DNA of 64,000 nucleotides from Sphingomonas aerophila. Its GTDB lineage: Bacteria > Pseudomonadota > Alphaproteobacteria > Sphingomonadales > Sphingomonadaceae. A program made the position numbers and the translations under genes. The stretch lies in NCBI RefSeq assembly GCF_014199305.1, contig NZ_JACIJK010000001.1:372001-436000 (forward strand), given 5' to 3'. The notes beneath the pieces are model-generated. The model did no database searches. It was not told where the DNA came from and was given only the letters and a program-made list of their open reading frames with translations. Shown piece by piece: positions 53,494 through 62,187 of this stretch (position 1 is the stretch's first letter; each line of letters starts with the position of its first letter).

Positions 53494-54162
53494 TCAGCCG
53501 CCCGCGAGCACCCGGTCACCGACGAAGGGGTTGCTCGCGCGTTCATGGGCAAAGGTGCTGGGCGCGCCATGGCCGGGCACAAAGGCGGTGTCGCTGCCGA
53601 GCGGCCACAGCTTGGTCACGATGGAGCGCACCAGCTGTTCGTGATCGCCGCCGGGCAGGTCACTGCGCCCGATCGACCCCTGGAACAGCGTGTCGCCGAC
53701 CAGTGCGAATCGCGAGGCCGGGTGGTGGAAGATCACATGGCCTATCGTGTGGCCGGGCGTCTCGTACACGTCGAGTGACAAGTTGCCGACCGTCACCGTG
53801 TCCCGTTCGACCAGCCAGCGGTCAGGCTCGAACGGCGTGCCCGGCAAGCCCCATTGCCGGCCGTCGTCGTCGAGCCGTGCCAGCCAGAAACGATCAGCCT
53901 CTGCTGGACCTGCGATCGGCACGCCAAGAGCCTCCGCCAGCGGCTTGGCCATGCCGGCATGGTCGATATGTCCGTGGGTCAGCAGGATCTTCTCAACAGT
54001 AACGCCGGACTTGGCGATCGCATCATGGATGCGAGGCAGGTCGCCGCCAGGGTCCACCACCGCCGCCTTCATCGTCGCCGTGCACCAGATCAGGGTGCAG
54101 TTCTGCTGTAGCGGCGTCACAGGAATGATCGCGACGCGGAGCGGTGGTGTATCCTCGGTCAT
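53494..54162 (-). CDS. Metallo-beta-lactamase fold hydrolase (glyoxalase II-like)
   Basis: A 222-residue hydrolase. The metal motif is THGHIDHAG (HxHxDH, about 61-69), with further ligands in ETPGHTIGHVIF (about 131-142), LVGDTLFQGSIGR and FVPGHGAPS. This is the small YcbL-type branch of the family, acting on thioesters or related substrates. The ATG at 54162 is used and overlaps the agmatine deiminase stop by 4 bp. It is last in the M28-deiminase-MBL unit. Confidence 0.92.
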   Translation of the reverse strand: MTEDTPPLRVAIIPVTPLQQNCTLIWCTATMKAAVVDPGGDLPRIHDAIAKSGVTVEKILLTHGHIDHAGMAKPLAEALGVPIAGPAEADRFWLARLDDDGRQWGLPGTPFEPDRWLVERDTVTVGNLSLDVYETPGHTIGHVIFHHPASRFALVGDTLFQGSIGRSDLPGGDHEQLVRSIVTKLWPLGSDTAFVPGHGAPSTFAHERASNPFVGDRVLAGG

Positions 54163-55130
54163 GCGATGGCCGGTATCTGTTGGCTGATGCAATGGAAACT
54201 GCCGCCGCCGGTCAGGATGTGGTCGGCGCGCAGCCCGACCACCTCGCGATCGGGAAAGATCCCCTGAAACGCGCTCACGGCGGCTGCGTCGTCGGCAGCG
54301 CCATAGATCGGCACCACCACCGCGGCATTGCCGATGTAGAAGTTCATGTAGCTTGCCGGCACGACGTCCCCGTCGCGGACCACGCGGCCGGGGGAAGGGA
54401 CGGGCACCACGTCGAGCCCCGCTGCCCGCAAGCAAGCCGCCGCTTCCTGGTACACGCGCGAATTGGGGTCATCGTCCGCCCCCGCCGGCACCGCGACGCG
54501 GCCGGGCGCGACGAAGCGGGCGAGGTTGTCGACATGGCCGTCGGTGTGGTCATTGGCGAGCCCGTCGCCGAGCCACACCACCTGTGTGAAGCCAAGGTCG
54601 GTGTGCAGCCGTTCCTCGATGTCCGCGCGGCGCAAGTCGGGGTTGCGATTGGCGTTGAGCAGGCACTGTTGGGTGGTCACCACGATCCCGGTGCCATCGC
54701 CGTCGATCGCGCCACCTTCCAGCACCCAGCGACTGCGCGTGACGTGCGTGCCGCGCCCCGCCGCGAGCCGCTCCCCGATCGTGTCGTCGCCGGGCAGGTC
54801 GTACTTGCCGCCCCAACCGTTGAAGTCGAACACGCATGCCGATCCGTCGCCGAGCACGATCGGTCCGGTGTCGCGCAGCCAGATGTCGCCAAACGCCTCG
54901 ATCACGACATGGGCGAAAGGGGCCACTGCCCGCGCAGCGCTGGCCGCCTCATCGTCCGCGCAGACCAGCAGCACCTGCTCGCCACGCCCGTCCGCGTGAA
55001 CGGTGCGGGCAAAGGCGGTGACCTCCTCGCGCGCGGGCTCCAGGTCGTCGGCCCAGAGTTCAGGGTGGCTTGGAAAGCCGATCCAGACCGCCTTGTGCGG
55101 GGCCCATTCAGCGGGCGGAACGCGGCTCAT
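54159..55130 (-). CDS. Agmatine deiminase family protein
   Basis: A 323-residue enzyme of the guanidino-group modifying superfamily. Features are WIGFPSHPELW near the start, GDIWLRDTGPIV (about 80-91), GGKYDLPGDD, VLEGGAIDGDGTG (Glu-Gly-Gly, about 128-140), HTDGHVDNLARFV (catalytic His, about 205-217) and a late GGGSFHCISQQIP with the catalytic Cys. The substrate is probably agmatine, giving N-carbamoylputrescine, but a peptidylarginine-type substrate is not excluded. It overlaps both neighbours by 4 bp. Confidence 0.92.
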   Translation of the reverse strand: MSRVPPAEWAPHKAVWIGFPSHPELWADDLEPAREEVTAFARTVHADGRGEQVLLVCADDEAASAARAVAPFAHVVIEAFGDIWLRDTGPIVLGDGSACVFDFNGWGGKYDLPGDDTIGERLAAGRGTHVTRSRWVLEGGAIDGDGTGIVVTTQQCLLNANRNPDLRRADIEERLHTDLGFTQVVWLGDGLANDHTDGHVDNLARFVAPGRVAVPAGADDDPNSRVYQEAAACLRAAGLDVVPVPSPGRVVRDGDVVPASYMNFYIGNAAVVVPIYGAADDAAAVSAFQGIFPDREVVGLRADHILTGGGSFHCISQQIPAIA

Positions 55131-56764
55131 CGACCGGCCTTTGCTGTGGCGCGATCCTTGTCGCGGATGGCGCGAAATTCGGCGCTGGGGTACCAGTTGG
55201 GCCACAGCCCGGGCGTGTCGGCGAGCTTGCGGCCAAGCTGATAGTAAACCGTCAGGTCCTGCACCGCGCCCGACCAATCCCAGTTCGGATCATATTCGTC
55301 GTGCGGCTTGTGATAACGATTGGCGACGTAATCCTCCGTCGCCGCATGGCCCGCCGCCGTGCCACCCTTCACCAGATCCTCCCCGCCATCGCCGGCGAGC
55401 ACCGGCACGCCGAGCTTGGCAAAGGAGAAATGGTCGGATCGGTAGTAACCGCCGCGCTCCGGGTTCGATTCCGGGCTGACATGGCGACCCTGTGCCGCGA
55501 GCAGCGGGCGCACCATGTCCTCGATCTCCGACTTGCCGGCGCCCGTCAGCACGAAGTCGCGGGTGGCGCCATTCACCGCCAGCACGTCCATGTTGACCCC
55601 GCCCACCGTGCGCGCGAGCGGGTACACGGGGTGTTCGGCATAGTAGCGCGAGCCGAGCAGGCCGGATTCCTCCGCGGTCACCGCCAGGAACAGCAGGCTT
55701 CGCTTGGCCGGCCCCGCCTTTGCATTCGCCTGGGCCAACGCCACCAGCCCCGCCGCGCCGCTCGCATTGTCGAGCGCGCCATTGCAGATGTCATCGCCGT
55801 TCACCGCGTCGCAGCGGCCCAGGTGATCCCAATGCGCCGAATAAAGGACATAGTCGCCGGGCGCGGTTGTGCCCGGCAGGACACCGATTACGTTGCGCGA
55901 CGCGCTCTTTCGAATGGTGTTGGTGAAGCTGGTGGAGAAGCGCACGCCAAGCGGCACCCCGCGAAAGCCGCGCGTCTTGGCGGCGGCGGATAGCTGATCG
56001 AAGTCCTTGCCGGCCGATGCGAACAGCTCGCGTGCCTTCGCGAGTTGCATCCAGCCGATCACCTGGCTCTGGTCCTGATGGCCGCCAGCCTCATCAAGCT
56101 CATATTGCGGGCCTGTCCAGGACGATTTCACCACCGCCCATGGATAGGCGGCAGGTTCCGTATCGTGCACGATAATTGCCGCCGCGGCGCCGTGCTTGGC
56201 CGCGTTCTCGTACTTGTAGGGCCAGCGGCCGTACCAGGTCATCGCACGGCCCTCGAATGGGCCATCGCGTGCCATGGTCTGCCAGTCGGGGTCGTTGACC
56301 AGCATCACCACCGTCTTGCCGCGCACGTCGAGGCCGGCATAATCGTCCCAGCCCTTTTCGGGCGCGGTGATGCCATAGCCGACAAACACTACATCGCTGT
56401 TCGTGACGGCAGCGCTGGGGCCAACGCGATAGGTCGCGGCCACCATATCGGTGCGATAGGCCATGCTGACCGGCGACTTGCCGCCGGTAAAGGTGAAGGG
56501 CGCGACGTTGCTGGCGGTGATTTCCACCATGGGCACGTCCTGCGTCCATGATCCCTTGTTGCCGGGTTTCAGCCCCGCCGCCTTGAACTGTTCGATCAGG
56601 TAGGCGACCGTTTTCTCCTCGCCCGGCGTGGTCGGCGCGCGACCCTCATAGGCGTCGGACGACAGCTCCTTGGTCACCGTTTTCAGCGTATCAACAGAAA
56701 TCTGCTGCGCAGCCAGGGGCGTGGCAGCGAGCAGAGGTAGAAAGGCAAGGCGGGCGAAACGCAT
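55127..56764 (-). CDS. Exported M28 family metallopeptidase
   Basis: A 545-residue exported aminopeptidase-type enzyme. The signal peptide is MRFARLAFLPLLAATPLAAQQ. A PA (protease-associated) domain lies about 130-270. The M28 catalytic part has metal-binding YSAHWDHLGRCD (His and Asp), DNASGAAGLVALA and the AVTAEESGLLGSRYY pair of glutamates, then DHFSFAKLGVPVL. All metal ligands appear present. The ATG at 56764 is chosen because the signal peptide starts there. It is the first gene of the unit with the deiminase and the MBL hydrolase. Confidence 0.93.
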   Translation of the reverse strand: MRFARLAFLPLLAATPLAAQQISVDTLKTVTKELSSDAYEGRAPTTPGEEKTVAYLIEQFKAAGLKPGNKGSWTQDVPMVEITASNVAPFTFTGGKSPVSMAYRTDMVAATYRVGPSAAVTNSDVVFVGYGITAPEKGWDDYAGLDVRGKTVVMLVNDPDWQTMARDGPFEGRAMTWYGRWPYKYENAAKHGAAAAIIVHDTEPAAYPWAVVKSSWTGPQYELDEAGGHQDQSQVIGWMQLAKARELFASAGKDFDQLSAAAKTRGFRGVPLGVRFSTSFTNTIRKSASRNVIGVLPGTTAPGDYVLYSAHWDHLGRCDAVNGDDICNGALDNASGAAGLVALAQANAKAGPAKRSLLFLAVTAEESGLLGSRYYAEHPVYPLARTVGGVNMDVLAVNGATRDFVLTGAGKSEIEDMVRPLLAAQGRHVSPESNPERGGYYRSDHFSFAKLGVPVLAGDGGEDLVKGGTAAGHAATEDYVANRYHKPHDEYDPNWDWSGAVQDLTVYYQLGRKLADTPGLWPNWYPSAEFRAIRDKDRATAKAGR

Positions 56765-56884
56765 GGCGGCTCCGGCGTGAACAGGCGCCTGATGTGGCAG
56801 CCGCTCCCTGGGCACGCAAGCGGTCGCTCTTGATTGAACGCTGACGCGCGCTAGCCTGTGTGCAGGGGACAAGGGGGACTAAAC

Positions 56885-58894
56885 TTGGGGAAGAGGGCAT
56901 TTGTGGGCGCGCTCGCGCTCGCGGCGGTGGTGCTGGCTGGCGGGCAGGCCGGCGCGCTCGGCGCAGCCGAACCGGCCGTCGCCACCAGCGTCGCTGCACA
57001 GTTCGGCGCGCGCGAAACCATCCGACAGATCAGCCTGTCGCCCAACGGCAAGCAGATCGCGATCGTGGCTCCGCTGGGAGAACATGGCAGCCAGTTGATG
57101 GTGCTCGATGCCGTTTCGGCCAAACTATCGACAGTGTTGACGAGTGCGGGTGATCCGACCCGGTTGAGTTATTGCCAGTGGTCGACCGACGTCAGGCTGG
57201 TGTGCAGCTTTTCGATGATCCGCAAGGACGGCGGCGACCGGATCGGGTTCGACCGGCTGGTGACCCTGAAAGCTGACGGCAGCGACCTGAAGATCCTGAC
57301 TGCCCGCCCCGACATGGAGGCGCGCGGCCTGCTGCAGGACGGTGGAACGATCATCGACTGGGTCGGCGATGCGGAAGGCGGCAGCGCGCTGATGACGCGA
57401 ACCTTCCTGCGTAACGACCGCACCGGATCACTGACCGGCAGCTCGGACGAGGGGCTGGGGGTCGAGCGGGTCAACACGACCACGCTGAAGCGGCAGGTGG
57501 TGGAACGCCCGCGCCCGGCAGCGGTCGGCTATATCTCCGACGGGCATGGCACGGTTCGCATCATGGCCGTGCGGCCCAGGACCAATGACGGCTACATGGG
57601 CGCCCGAGTCAACTATCTCTACCGCAAGCCGAACGGACGCGATTGGGAGCAGTTGAGCGCCACAACAAGCGACGGAGGCACTATTGAGGGGTTCGTCCCG
57701 TACGCCGTCGATCGCGACGCGAACGTGGCTTACGGCTTTGACAACAAGGATGGCAGAACGGCGCTGTTCAAGGTGGCGCTCGACGGGACGCTGAAGCGCG
57801 ACCTGGTCATGGCGCGTCCGGATGTGGACGTCGACGGCCTGATCCAGATCGGGCGCCAGCACCGTGTGGTGGGCGCGAGCTGGGCGACCGAGAAGCGCGA
57901 AACGGCGTTCTTCGATCCGGCGCTGGCGGAACTGCGCTTGTCCATCGGCCGTGCGCTGCCCGGCACGCCGCTGGTCACGGTGGTGGACGCGAGCGCGGAC
58001 GAGAACGCGCTGCTGTTGTTTGCGGGGAGCGACGTTGATCCCGGGCGCTACTACCTCCTCGATCGCAAGACCCGCCACATGGAAGAAGTCCTGCCGACGC
58101 GTCCCCAACTGGCTGGCATGAAGCTATCGACGGTGAAGCCGGTCACCTTTCCCGCAGCCGACGGCACGCCAATTCCCGGCTATCTGACCTTGCCCGCAGG
58201 GTCAGATGGGAAGGGCCTGCCCGCGATCGTGATGCCGCATGGCGGGCCGGGCGCGCGCGATGAATGGGGCTTCGACTGGCTGTCGCAGTTCTTTGCCGCC
58301 CGTGGCTTTGCAGTGCTGCAGCCCAACTTCCGTGGCTCTACCGGCTATGGCTCGGCCTGGTTTCAGCAGAACGGGTTTCGGTCGTGGAAGACGGCGGTGG
58401 GCGACGTTGACGACGCCGGGCGCTGGCTGGTCAAGCAGGGGATCGCCGCGCCGAGCAAGCTTGCGATCGTCGGCTGGTCCTATGGTGGCTATGCGGCGCT
58501 GCAATCGGCGGTGATGGATCCCGGCTTGTTCAAGGCGGTGATCGCGGTGGCGCCGGTAACGGACCTGGAGACGCTGAGGGCCGAGGCGCAGGGCTTTACC
58601 AGTTTCCGGCTGGTAGACGCCTTCATCGGGCGTGGCCCCCATGTTCGCGAAGGATCGCCCGCGCGCAATGTCGACCGGATCAAGGTGCCCGTGTTGCTGT
58701 TCCATGGCGACATGGACCAGAATGTCGGCATCGGTGAATCGCGCCTGATGGCCGATCGCCTGCGCGACGCGGGCGGCAAGGTCGAACTTGTCGAGTTCAA
58801 GGGGCTGGACCACCAGCTCGACGACTCCGCCGCACGCACGAAGATGCTCGATCGATCGGACAACTTTCTGAAGACCGCGCTGGCGCTCCCCTGA
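56885..58894 (+). CDS. Exported S9 family peptidase (acylaminoacyl peptidase type)
   Basis: A 669-residue exported serine peptidase. A signal peptide (GKRAFVGALALAAVVLAGG) precedes a beta-propeller (about 45-400) and a hydrolase domain. The nucleophile is Ser532 (IVGWSYGGYAALQ). The Asp lies in FHGDMDQNVGIGES and the His in GLDHQLDD. The start is probably the TTG at 56885, behind GGGGGA with 7-nt spacing. A GTG at 56858 would add nine residues. It is divergent from the M28 gene. Confidence 0.92.
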   Translation: MGKRAFVGALALAAVVLAGGQAGALGAAEPAVATSVAAQFGARETIRQISLSPNGKQIAIVAPLGEHGSQLMVLDAVSAKLSTVLTSAGDPTRLSYCQWSTDVRLVCSFSMIRKDGGDRIGFDRLVTLKADGSDLKILTARPDMEARGLLQDGGTIIDWVGDAEGGSALMTRTFLRNDRTGSLTGSSDEGLGVERVNTTTLKRQVVERPRPAAVGYISDGHGTVRIMAVRPRTNDGYMGARVNYLYRKPNGRDWEQLSATTSDGGTIEGFVPYAVDRDANVAYGFDNKDGRTALFKVALDGTLKRDLVMARPDVDVDGLIQIGRQHRVVGASWATEKRETAFFDPALAELRLSIGRALPGTPLVTVVDASADENALLLFAGSDVDPGRYYLLDRKTRHMEEVLPTRPQLAGMKLSTVKPVTFPAADGTPIPGYLTLPAGSDGKGLPAIVMPHGGPGARDEWGFDWLSQFFAARGFAVLQPNFRGSTGYGSAWFQQNGFRSWKTAVGDVDDAGRWLVKQGIAAPSKLAIVGWSYGGYAALQSAVMDPGLFKAVIAVAPVTDLETLRAEAQGFTSFRLVDAFIGRGPHVREGSPARNVDRIKVPVLLFHGDMDQNVGIGESRLMADRLRDAGGKVELVEFKGLDHQLDDSAARTKMLDRSDNFLKTALALP

Positions 58895-58913
58895 GCGCAT
58901 GCGCTGAGTGGCG

Positions 58914-59177
58914 TCAGGGTGCTCCCTTGACGCCCGGCTCATTGACGCCTGACCTTGTCACGCCGGTTGCCTGTTCGACGCTGTGCTTCGAGAACATGAA
59001 AAAGCCGGCGCCGAACAAGGGCAGGATGGTGATGATCGCCCAGATCAGTGCTGCGCGGCTGGTGGCAAGCGATCCGCGCCCGCGCAGCACGAAGCCGATG
59101 ATCGCCAGCACGATGCTCGCGATGATGCAGGCGAGCAGCACGCCCAGTATCGGGTTACCAGATCCGTTGCTGCCCAT
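58914..59177 (-). CDS. Small hypothetical membrane protein
   Basis: An 87-residue protein with two membrane helices (about residues 9-31 and 43-61) and a hydrophilic C-terminus. The start MGSNGSGN is unusual but clear. It resembles short DUF-type membrane proteins of unknown function. It lies just after the S9 gene, convergent with it, and 168 bp downstream of rpsD on the same strand but behind a terminator. Confidence 0.75.
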   Translation of the reverse strand: MGSNGSGNPILGVLLACIIASIVLAIIGFVLRGRGSLATSRAALIWAIITILPLFGAGFFMFSKHSVEQATGVTRSGVNEPGVKGAP

Positions 59178-59214
59178 GCGCGTCTTCTCCGTTGTTGGCG
59201 GGCGCCCGAACAGA

Positions 59215-59242
59215 AAAGGGCGGCCCCGCGGGACCGCCCTTT
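59215..59242 (-). terminator. Terminator after rpsD
   Basis: AAAGGGCGG (59215-59223) and CCGCCCTTT (59234-59242) form a perfect 9-bp stem with a 10-nt loop. Read leftward, the stem is followed by a T-rich run. It can work in both directions. Confidence 0.75.
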
Positions 59243-59345
59243 AATCACTTCAACGCTAAGGTGTTCCGCTTACGGCCGCGTCACGACGAAGCCGTGAGGT
59301 CGAACAGCGCTTCAAGCGCCGCCAGCCGTCCTCGCGGCGCTCGGC

Positions 59346-59960
59346 TTAACGCGAGTAGAATTCGACCACGAGGTTCGGTTCCATCTTCACCGGATAGGGA
59401 ACCTCGTCCAGCGTGGGAACGCGGACAAAGGTGACCTTGGCGGTGCCGTCGGTCGCCACATAGTCGGGGATCTCACGCTCGGCCAAGCTCTGCGCCTCGA
59501 GCACCAGCGCCATCTCCTGCGCCTTCGAACCCAACGTGACCTCGTCGCCGACATAGCAGCGGCGCGACGCGATGTTGCACTTCACGCCGTTGACGCGAAC
59601 GTGGCCGTGGCTGACCAGCTGACGCGCGGCCCAGATCGTCGGCGCGAACTTGGCGCGGTAGACGATCATGTCCAGGCGCTGCTCCAGCAGGCCGATCAGG
59701 TTCTGGCTGGTGTCGCCCTTCATCCGGGCAGCCTCGGTGTACGACGCCTTGAACTGCTTCTCGGTGACGTCGCCGTAATAGCCCTTCAGCTTCTGCTTGG
59801 CGCGCAGCTGGATGCCGAAGTCGGAAATCTTGCCCTTGCGGCGCTGGCCGTGCTGGCCTGGGCCATATTCACGCTTGTTGACCGGGCTCTTCGGGCGACC
59901 CCAGATGTTTTCACCCAACCGGCGGTCGAGCTTGTACTTGGCGCTGGCGCGCTTCGACAT
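59346..59960 (-). CDS. rpsD: Small ribosomal subunit protein S4
   Basis: A 204-residue primary 16S rRNA-binding protein. It starts [21 protein letters not shown], and the S4 RNA-binding domain is [36 protein letters not shown] (about 96-135). The length is normal. It lies alone, outside the large ribosomal operons, as in many alphaproteobacteria. A structured leader precedes it. Confidence 0.98.
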   Translation of the reverse strand: MSKRASAKYKLDRRLGENIWGRPKSPVNKREYGPGQHGQRRKGKISDFGIQLRAKQKLKGYYGDVTEKQFKASYTEAARMKGDTSQNLIGLLEQRLDMIVYRAKFAPTIWAARQLVSHGHVRVNGVKCNIASRRCYVGDEVTLGSKAQEMALVLEAQSLAEREIPDYVATDGTAKVTFVRVPTLDEVPYPVKMEPNLVVEFYSR

Positions 59961-59986
59961 CGTATATTCCTTGCGATCAGCAACAA

Positions 59987-60039
59987 CGGTGGTCCCGGTT
60001 TCGCTCTGCTGGCTCTCGTAAAAGAGGGCAGGGCCACCG
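59987..60039 (-). promoter_or_regulatory. Structured leader of rpsD
   Basis: On the rpsD transcript CGGTGG (60034-60039) pairs with CCACCG (59987-59992) as a closing stem, and within it an AGAG/CTCT hairpin (60013-60026) forms, flanked by GCAG/CTGC-type pairing. It sits 27 bp before the rpsD start. S4 is a known autoregulator in other bacteria, so feedback control is a reasonable but untested guess. Confidence 0.4.
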
Positions 60040-60115
60040 CTTCACCGGGGTGCGGGGCCAAAAGCGAAGCGGCGCCCCTGGCACAAGAGGCGGCCGCGGT
60101 CAAGGATGGGCGGGC

Positions 60116-60412
60116 TCAGGAGCCGCTACCCGCCCCCATTCGGCCGTTCCGCCGGCTGAGCGCGTCGGATGCCGCGGCGCTGTTCGCCGCATCGATCGAG
60201 GCCCATTCCGACTTCGTGTGGCAGGTTCGCTTTGGCATGATGCTGCCGAGCACGGGTTCCCGGCGGCAGATCTTCTTGTCCGCGGTCGCATCAACCGCGC
60301 CCGAACTTGCGCCCGAACTGGCACTCGGTGCGGGGGTGGAGGGCTGTGTCTGTTCGGCCGGGACGGGGCTGGCGAGCAGGGCAAAGCCAAGCACAGGCAA
60401 GAAGCGGATCAT
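60116..60412 (-). CDS. Small exported hypothetical protein
   Basis: A 98-residue protein with a signal peptide (MIRFLPVLGFALLASPVPA). A Ser/Ala/Pro linker leads to a conserved-looking end: KKICRREPVLGSIMPKRTCHTKSEW in two parts, with Cys at about 49 and 64, likely a disulfide. Proteins with this CR-GS-MPKR-C-TK-EW pattern are common in sphingomonads, by recollection. Function is unknown. The ATG at 60412 is chosen because the signal peptide begins there. Confidence 0.8.
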   Translation of the reverse strand: MIRFLPVLGFALLASPVPAEQTQPSTPAPSASSGASSGAVDATADKKICRREPVLGSIMPKRTCHTKSEWASIDAANSAAASDALSRRNGRMGAGSGS

Positions 60413-60613
60413 GGGAGACTCCGACCATTGAAGAAGCCGGTGTGCCCCGACCGGGTCATCAAGGCAATGATGTTGTCCAAAGTGCCCGGGCTCGCCGGTC
60501 CGCACGTCCGCGCAGCCCAACCTGCCACATGCCAACATCAGCCTGGCCCCGACCAGCTTCGGGGCCGTCGCTTCAAGATCGGCGGCAGGCAGGGTGCATC
60601 GAAGTGACAGCGC

Positions 60614-62011
60614 TTAGAAGAACGCGCTTAGGTCTAGGTAGAAGTAGTGCGTGTCACCACTGGGCTGTGCATTTGCTGCCCTGTTCAAGAAATCGCCTTT
60701 GAAGAGCAACGCGGTACCGCTTTCGATGCGATAGCGGTTTGGCTGGATCCAGTATCGCACGCGTGCTTCCAATTGCGTGCCGGCGAAGTCACCCTGCCGC
60801 CCCAGGCGATCACGAACACCGCTGTTGGCAAAAGCGTCCGTTCTTGAAGCGAGCCACAGCTCTCGCCCGAACACCGCGGCGTCAAGCTTGCTCGTCGGCG
60901 CGACCTCAACGCGAGCACCGCCCGAGATGACGTTGGACCGATTCACCAGGCCAAACAGGCCGCCCGGACCGAAGTCGGAACGGGGGGCGCCGTAGAGCTG
61001 ATCGAACCGCGTGTACCGGCCCGCATCACGGTCGTCGCCACTTGCATAGTCGAAGACCACAACAACACGCGGGGTCCAGCTGCTCTGAAACTTGGTCCCA
61101 ACTTCTGCATGGACAGTGTCGGCATCCACATCGAGGTCGGTCGTGTCGTTTGCCGCAGTAGTTGCGTGCGATCGACCTGTCTGGTGGGCGGCCTCGATCT
61201 CGAAATCGAGCTTGCCCTTGGCCGGCGACCGGAACAGGCGGCCGCCGATCGTCACCAGCTTGCGATCGCGGGTCAGCTGCGCAGGGGAGTCGTGCTCCAC
61301 CAGCCGGAACACATAGGCTTCTGCGCTGATCGGGCCGAGTTTGGTGCGCTGGTAGCTGGTACCGAAGAATTGCACAGCGGATCGCGCTCGGTCGAGCTCG
61401 ACGCGTTCGTTCCGCAGTCCGTCGGCATCATTCGGAAAACGGAGCGACGGCATACCCCAGAAAGCGACAAGGCGATCCTTTGCCGCGCTTTTCCAGTCGA
61501 ACAGCGCGCCCGTGTAGCTCGTGATCATGTTTGGAAAATCGGGCGCGGCCACGAGCCTGCCAGAGCCGAGGTTCAGGGTGTACCGCCCAGCCGTCAGTCG
61601 TCCCGTCGCGCCCTTGCCGCCCAGGTTCGCGAGATCAAGGGCAACATAGGCCTGAAGCGGCTCTACCGCGTCGATTTCGCTGACGCCCGCAGAGGAGTTC
61701 TGCGCGTATGCATATCCCCGGGCGTCGCGCAGCTCACCACCGATGCGTATCGGGCCTGCACGATATTCGGCGGTGAGAATGGTGCGAAACGACTGCAGGA
61801 AATCGTTTCGCGCGGCTGTTGGCCGGAACTGGCCTTCGATGGCTTCGCTGCGCGAGCGGATCTGCAGATGAATGTCGAGCGCGTCGGGTGCGCCGAGCGC
61901 AGCATGCAGCGGATTCTCCTCGGCAGCAGCGTGCGTTGGGAGTGCCATGGCGAGCGCTGTCGCGCAGAAAAACGGCGCAGCCAGCCGGCCGCTGATAACG
62001 AAGCGAAGCAC
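60614..62011 (-). CDS. Alginate export (AlgE-like) family outer membrane protein
   Basis: A 465-residue outer membrane beta-barrel. The signal peptide is MLRFVISGRLAAPFFCATALAMALPTHAAA, then a barrel with strands of alternating polarity ending YFYLDLSAFF, with a terminal aromatic residue. The pattern (RLTAGRYTLNLGSGRLVA, FEIEAAHQTG, VVVVFDYASGDD) fits the alginate export family. The family is wide and the true substrate is not clear. It is divergent from a chemotaxis receptor gene, with a 176-bp gap. Confidence 0.82.
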   Translation of the reverse strand: MLRFVISGRLAAPFFCATALAMALPTHAAAEENPLHAALGAPDALDIHLQIRSRSEAIEGQFRPTAARNDFLQSFRTILTAEYRAGPIRIGGELRDARGYAYAQNSSAGVSEIDAVEPLQAYVALDLANLGGKGATGRLTAGRYTLNLGSGRLVAAPDFPNMITSYTGALFDWKSAAKDRLVAFWGMPSLRFPNDADGLRNERVELDRARSAVQFFGTSYQRTKLGPISAEAYVFRLVEHDSPAQLTRDRKLVTIGGRLFRSPAKGKLDFEIEAAHQTGRSHATTAANDTTDLDVDADTVHAEVGTKFQSSWTPRVVVVFDYASGDDRDAGRYTRFDQLYGAPRSDFGPGGLFGLVNRSNVISGGARVEVAPTSKLDAAVFGRELWLASRTDAFANSGVRDRLGRQGDFAGTQLEARVRYWIQPNRYRIESGTALLFKGDFLNRAANAQPSGDTHYFYLDLSAFF

Positions 62012-62187
62012 TGAAAACCCTTTGCGAAGAATGCTTCATTATAGACAGCGACCAGGACAGCTGATCGCTCGCCGACGACATTTAAGATCGACGAAAAACA
62101 CGGCTCATTTCGTCCGGGCAGGCACCCCACCGTCTATGATGAAGCTGATCGCGCATGCTCAGCGCTGCGTATTACTGGAGACCCTTA

